Source: Aliidiomarina sp. (GTDB lineage Bacteria > Pseudomonadota > Gammaproteobacteria > Enterobacterales > Alteromonadaceae). From it: 64,000 nucleotides of DNA. The stretch spans positions 186,001 through 250,000 of the forward strand of contig NZ_JAIUMR010000002.1 in the NCBI RefSeq assembly GCF_022565475.1. Direction: 5' to 3'. Below, in pieces: positions 61,020 to 64,000 of the stretch (position 1 is its first letter; the number at the start of each line of letters is the position of its first letter). The notes under the pieces are model-generated. The model made no database searches, was not told the DNA's origin, and saw only the letters and a program-made list of their open reading frames with translations. Made by a program: the position numbers and the translations under genes.

Positions 61020-61844
61020 TTAAAACGGTAACACCTCAAATGTGGCGGTATAGCTACCAACTCGCTGTGTAGCTGGCGCTTTCGCACGGTCATCACGATA
61101 GCTCGCATTGAGCCAGTAAAGTCCGGCTTGTGGCCAGGTGATGGTAAAATGACCTTGATCATCAGTTGCGAGCTCAATCTCTTCTTGGTTGTCGCGAAAG
61201 CGAGTATGCGCGCGAATGATAACAATCTCGGCACCAACCGCGGGTTCACCGTCAATCAGCAGCTGAAACTCGGCCATTTCACCCGCGAATAGATCATTGG
61301 GGTGGGTGATGGGGTGTAACTCTAACCCAACACCACTCGGTGTAAGTGCTTGCAAACTTGGTGCACCAGCAGTGACAAAGGTTTCGATACGCCGCGAAGA
61401 CTCGCTGATGGTGAGCTCTTGAGCGTTAGCTGGGAGTGCCGCTTGTAAGCCTGCTACTGTTGCTTGTTGCCCTCGAGGAGGATACATCCCGCGTTGGCCG
61501 TCGGCATCGACCCAGCGTGCAGTCAGCGCATGCGAGGCAGTATAGATCCTGTAGGTACCTGCGTCACTTAATTGCAAGTCAGCTTGGCCACGTAACTCAC
61601 CTAGCGCGTGGTTGACGAGCGTGTAATTCGAACCAGTCGGCCCAATGACCTGAAAATTCTCGATGCTCATTGGCCGATAGTCGAAGTGAAATATCTCGTT
61701 GGATACGGCAGCGTCAAACGTCACCCAGCTGTCCTCAGTCGCTAGCACAGTGCTGGACGGCACCAACCAAGCACGATGCGCCTCTGCGCTTGGAATTGTG
61801 GCAAGTAGTGCCAAAGGCAGCGCGGCAAGCAGTAATTTTTTCAT
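61020..61844 (-). CDS. DUF4198 periplasmic protein of an iron-type locus
   Basis: A 274-residue protein with a signal peptide (about 1-22, SAEAHRAWLVPS). AHRAWLVPSSTVLATEDSWVTFDAAVSNEIFHFDYRPM and TITWPQAGLYWLNASYRD match the DUF4198 family of metal-uptake-associated periplasmic proteins. AAGGAG lies six bases before the ATG at 61844. It overlaps the stop of the DUF2271 gene by one base, so the pair is coupled. Confidence 0.85.
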   Translation of the reverse strand: MKKLLLAALPLALLATIPSAEAHRAWLVPSSTVLATEDSWVTFDAAVSNEIFHFDYRPMSIENFQVIGPTGSNYTLVNHALGELRGQADLQLSDAGTYRIYTASHALTARWVDADGQRGMYPPRGQQATVAGLQAALPANAQELTISESSRRIETFVTAGAPSLQALTPSGVGLELHPITHPNDLFAGEMAEFQLLIDGEPAVGAEIVIIRAHTRFRDNQEEIELATDDQGHFTITWPQAGLYWLNASYRDDRAKAPATQRVGSYTATFEVLPF

Positions 61845-62395
61845 CAAAAATCTCCTTCGTTCTGGATCGTGAGTTGGACTTTGCCCAGCTCGTGTTGACC
61901 TTGTTGGCTATAGGTGTTTGTCGATAGTGGGAAGGTCACAGGGAAACTCAGCATTTCGCGGCCGCCGACTTCGCGAACCGCCTCCACGTGAATGAAATAT
62001 TGTCCCGGTGGTAACTGTGCAAACACAGTTCCATCGCCGGCCATTTGTGTAAATGAAACCTGATGCACACCGGGTGCTCGAGTCGCGCCGCTAACGCCAT
62101 CCACCGGTAGGTCCAATGTACGCCCTGACCGCCGCCACCATTGCCGCAAATCTTTTAGCCAGGTTTCACCTTCTTGATTAGCCATGCTGATGTCATACCA
62201 AACATTGAGATTCGCAACGGCCTGATGACGCTCATCGGCGAGCCAAATGGCAACATAAGGTCGATGATATTCGGCAACTGCGAGACGCGGTATTTCAATA
62301 TCAAGCGTCATGCTGGGTATAGCCTCGGCACTAGCGCTTAAACTCAGTGTACCCACGAAAGCCGCTAAACACGCTTGGTGTGTCAGCCTCACCAT
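61844..62395 (-). CDS. DUF2271 periplasmic protein
   Basis: A 183-residue protein with a signal peptide (about 1-24). TLDIEIPRLAVAEYHRPYVAIWLADERHQAVANLNVWYDIS and DGTVFAQLPPGQYFIHVEAVREVGGRE follow the DUF2271 pattern. In other bacteria DUF2271 and DUF4198 genes often sit beside TonB receptors and PepSY proteins in Fur-controlled loci. GAGGAG precedes the ATG. It is divergent from a TonB receptor with two Fur-like boxes between. Confidence 0.87.
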   Translation of the reverse strand: MVRLTHQACLAAFVGTLSLSASAEAIPSMTLDIEIPRLAVAEYHRPYVAIWLADERHQAVANLNVWYDISMANQEGETWLKDLRQWWRRSGRTLDLPVDGVSGATRAPGVHQVSFTQMAGDGTVFAQLPPGQYFIHVEAVREVGGREMLSFPVTFPLSTNTYSQQGQHELGKVQLTIQNEGDF

Positions 62396-62425
62396 GTGAT
62401 GTTACTCCTCTTTTCTAAATATAAA

Positions 62426-62440
62426 TGAGAATTATTCTCA
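62426..62440. promoter_or_regulatory. Fur box 1
   Basis: TGAGAATTATTCTCA is a perfect 7-1-7 inverted repeat close to the Fur core TGATAATnATTATCA. It lies 31 bp upstream of the DUF2271 gene and can serve that promoter. Confidence 0.8.
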
Positions 62441-62460
62441 AAATCTCTAGACAATATAAA

Positions 62461-62475
62461 TGAGAATCAATATCA
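62461..62475. promoter_or_regulatory. Fur box 2
   Basis: TGAGAATCAATATCA, within the longer palindrome AATGAGAATC...TATCATT, fits the 7-1-7 Fur pattern with a few differences. It lies 38 bp upstream of the TonB receptor start. With box 1, it suggests iron repression in both directions. Confidence 0.75.
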
Positions 62476-62512
62476 TTTGCAACGAGTTTTTAATTCACTT
62501 TGGGGAAAGAGA

Positions 62513-64000
62513 ATGAAATCAGGTCACTTCACGCTGGTAGCAAGCGCGATTCTTAGCGCATTAAGCGCCAGCGCCGCAGCAAATACCGAAACTTTAGAAA
62601 CAGCGCCACAAAGTCAGCAGTTAGAACATGGTGCGGTAATGGAACGCATTGTCGTCACCGCCAGCGGTTTTCAGCGGAACTTGGTCGATGCGCCGGCAAG
62701 CGTCACCATCGTTACACGAGACGATCTGCAGCGTCGACCGTATGCCGGAATCGCTGATGCACTGCGGGATATTGAAGGCATCGATGTCGGCTCTGGGCAG
62801 GATAAAAACGGCAACATAAGTATCACCATGCGTGGTTTACCGGCTAATTACACCTTGATTCTTATCGACGGAAGACGGCAGAGCGATATTGGCGATATTG
62901 GCCCGAACAATTTTGGTAATAGTCAGTTTATGTACATGCCACCACTCGAAGCAATTGAACGTATTGAAGTCGTGCGCGGCCCAATGTCGACCCTGTATGG
63001 TGCCGACGCAATTGGCGGTGTTATCAATATTATCACGCGTAACAATCTCGACAGTTGGCACGGCAGTGTAACGCTTGGAGCGACGCTTCAGGAAGACCGG
63101 CAGTACGGTAACGACGATAAAACCGACCTGTATGTGACTGGCCCACTGACCGATAACCTCACACTTGCGCTCTATGGTTCCTTATTTACGCGGGGCACGA
63201 CCGAACCTTCTTATCAAACGTCATTACCACTGCCGGATGGTACGTTATGGGAAGATTCAGGGAGCTTCGGTGACCGTAAAATTGTCGCCGCAAAAAACTG
63301 GAATGGCGGAGCGCGTCTTAACTGGCTCGTTAATGAAGGACATACCTTTGCGCTCGGCTATGACAGTGCCAAGCAGCGCTATGATAATCGCCTCGGTCAA
63401 GTTGGTACGCTCGATCAACCGGAAAGTCTATGGCGGGCGAGTAACGGGCAAGTACAGCCGCGCGTCGGCTATTCCGAGCATCAACGTGTTGAACGTGAAC
63501 AGTGGGTGTTGTCGCATCGGCTCGAGCTAGCCGCGGGTACATGGAGTTCTGATCTGACTCAAAGCCGCAGTGCTAATTTGGGGCGTTCATTGCCGCTGAC
63601 TGTGAGTGAACGGCAAGCGTTACAGACGATTTGGGATCGCGAAGTGGAACAACAGAACAGCACCCGGCCAGCCCTTACTGACCCTATTCGAGCAGAGCTC
63701 GATGCACTGTTTTTACCGCGACAGATGCGTGTCCTGGAGATTGACAACCTCATCATTGATACCCGTTTTGAGTCGATGATCGGTGACCATGCGTTTATTC
63801 TTGGTGGCCAGTGGTTTGATGCCGAAATGGAAGATGGTGTGTTTGGCATGTACGGCGATGACTATGCGACGGGAACGACACAAAATCACCGGCAATGGGC
63901 CTTATTTGCCGAGGACAACTGGGACCTAACACCGCAGTTAATTCTGACTTATGGTGCGCGTTTCGATGACCACTCGGTTTTTGGTTCGCAGTGGAGTCCG
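62513..64000 (+). CDS. TonB-dependent siderophore receptor, partial (cut by window end)
   Basis: The ATG at 62513, after GGGGAAAGAG, opens a frame that stays open to the window edge (about 496 residues seen). Signal peptide about 1-23. The plug has RIVVTASGFQRNLVDAPASVTIVTRDDLQ, SITMRGLPANYTLILIDGRRQ, and IERIEVVRGPMSTLYGADAIGGVINIITR. Barrel strands follow. The style is that of FepA/CirA-type catecholate receptors, and the Fur boxes support iron uptake. The C-terminal part lies outside the window. Confidence 0.92.
   Translation, partial: MKSGHFTLVASAILSALSASAAANTETLETAPQSQQLEHGAVMERIVVTASGFQRNLVDAPASVTIVTRDDLQRRPYAGIADALRDIEGIDVGSGQDKNGNISITMRGLPANYTLILIDGRRQSDIGDIGPNNFGNSQFMYMPPLEAIERIEVVRGPMSTLYGADAIGGVINIITRNNLDSWHGSVTLGATLQEDRQYGNDDKTDLYVTGPLTDNLTLALYGSLFTRGTTEPSYQTSLPLPDGTLWEDSGSFGDRKIVAAKNWNGGARLNWLVNEGHTFALGYDSAKQRYDNRLGQVGTLDQPESLWRASNGQVQPRVGYSEHQRVEREQWVLSHRLELAAGTWSSDLTQSRSANLGRSLPLTVSERQALQTIWDREVEQQNSTRPALTDPIRAELDALFLPRQMRVLEIDNLIIDTRFESMIGDHAFILGGQWFDAEMEDGVFGMYGDDYATGTTQNHRQWALFAEDNWDLTPQLILTYGARFDDHSVFGSQWSP

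Noticed and set aside
1-64000. tRNA, rRNA, insertion sequences, prophage or integron
   Set aside because: I looked for cloverleaf-like segments, transposase or integrase motifs and attachment repeats and saw none; this is by eye, so small RNAs could be missed.

Overview
The window is about 64 kb of a gene-dense chromosome from a Gram-negative, probably marine gammaproteobacterium. An Alteromonadales/Idiomarinaceae-type host is my best guess, based on gene content, moderate GC and short intergenic gaps; this is inference, not a database match. Outer-membrane proteins (two TonB receptors, an OmpW), lipoproteins with lipoboxes, a recCBD operon, UbiG and an E. coli-type frdABCD operon all fit. 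I saw no rRNA, tRNA, CRISPR array, insertion sequence or prophage. No stretch longer than about 300 bases lacks a gene.

Layout. 0-11.5 kb holds a short-chain dehydrogenase, an acidic membrane-anchored protein, a DUF1275 membrane protein, a ZnuD-like TonB receptor behind a Zur-box-like palindrome, a YedK/HMCES peptidase, an HTH protein with its own palindrome, OmpW, a DUF4236 protein and a haem-binding-type lipoprotein. 11.5-16.8 kb holds two large divergent c-di-GMP proteins: a GAF-PAS-LOV-GGDEF-EAL protein that is probably a blue-light sensor, and an MHYT-PAS-GGDEF-EAL protein. Both have a degenerate GGDEF and an intact EAL. 17.6-27 kb is recC-recB-recD. 27-32.5 kb, on the minus strand, is a tightly packed set: catalase-like peroxidase, cytochrome b561, semialdehyde dehydrogenase, PnuC and a 7TM diguanylate cyclase. 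32.7-38.5 kb has a Sel1 protein, ubiG, a four-gene operon of three look-alike small membrane proteins plus a Cro/CI-type HTH, and a DODA-like protein that lacks a metal-ligand histidine. 38.8-42.7 kb is frdABCD with a DNA glycosylase coupled to its end. 42.7-57 kb mixes an SbtA-like transporter, a 2-keto acid decarboxylase, a diguanylate cyclase, a HEPN/PIN-like overlapping pair, hydrolases, ArfB, a FAN1-like nuclease fused to a DnaQ-type exonuclease, and an MFS transporter. 57-64 kb has a 5'-nucleotidase lipoprotein, an ECF sigma/anti-sigma/YbjQ/DUF4199 cluster, and a Fur-type iron locus ending in a TonB receptor cut by the window edge.

The most striking unexplained signal is a dispersed intergenic palindrome with core GGCTC(C/G)GAGCC. 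I count 22 cores in 12 intergenic clusters and none inside a gene that I noticed. Most clusters carry the same AT-rich tail on the plus strand. It can pass as coding sequence and creates false upstream TTG starts. A second general feature is frequent tail-to-tail overlap of convergent genes. The window also carries four c-di-GMP turnover proteins: two probable phosphodiesterases and two probable cyclases.
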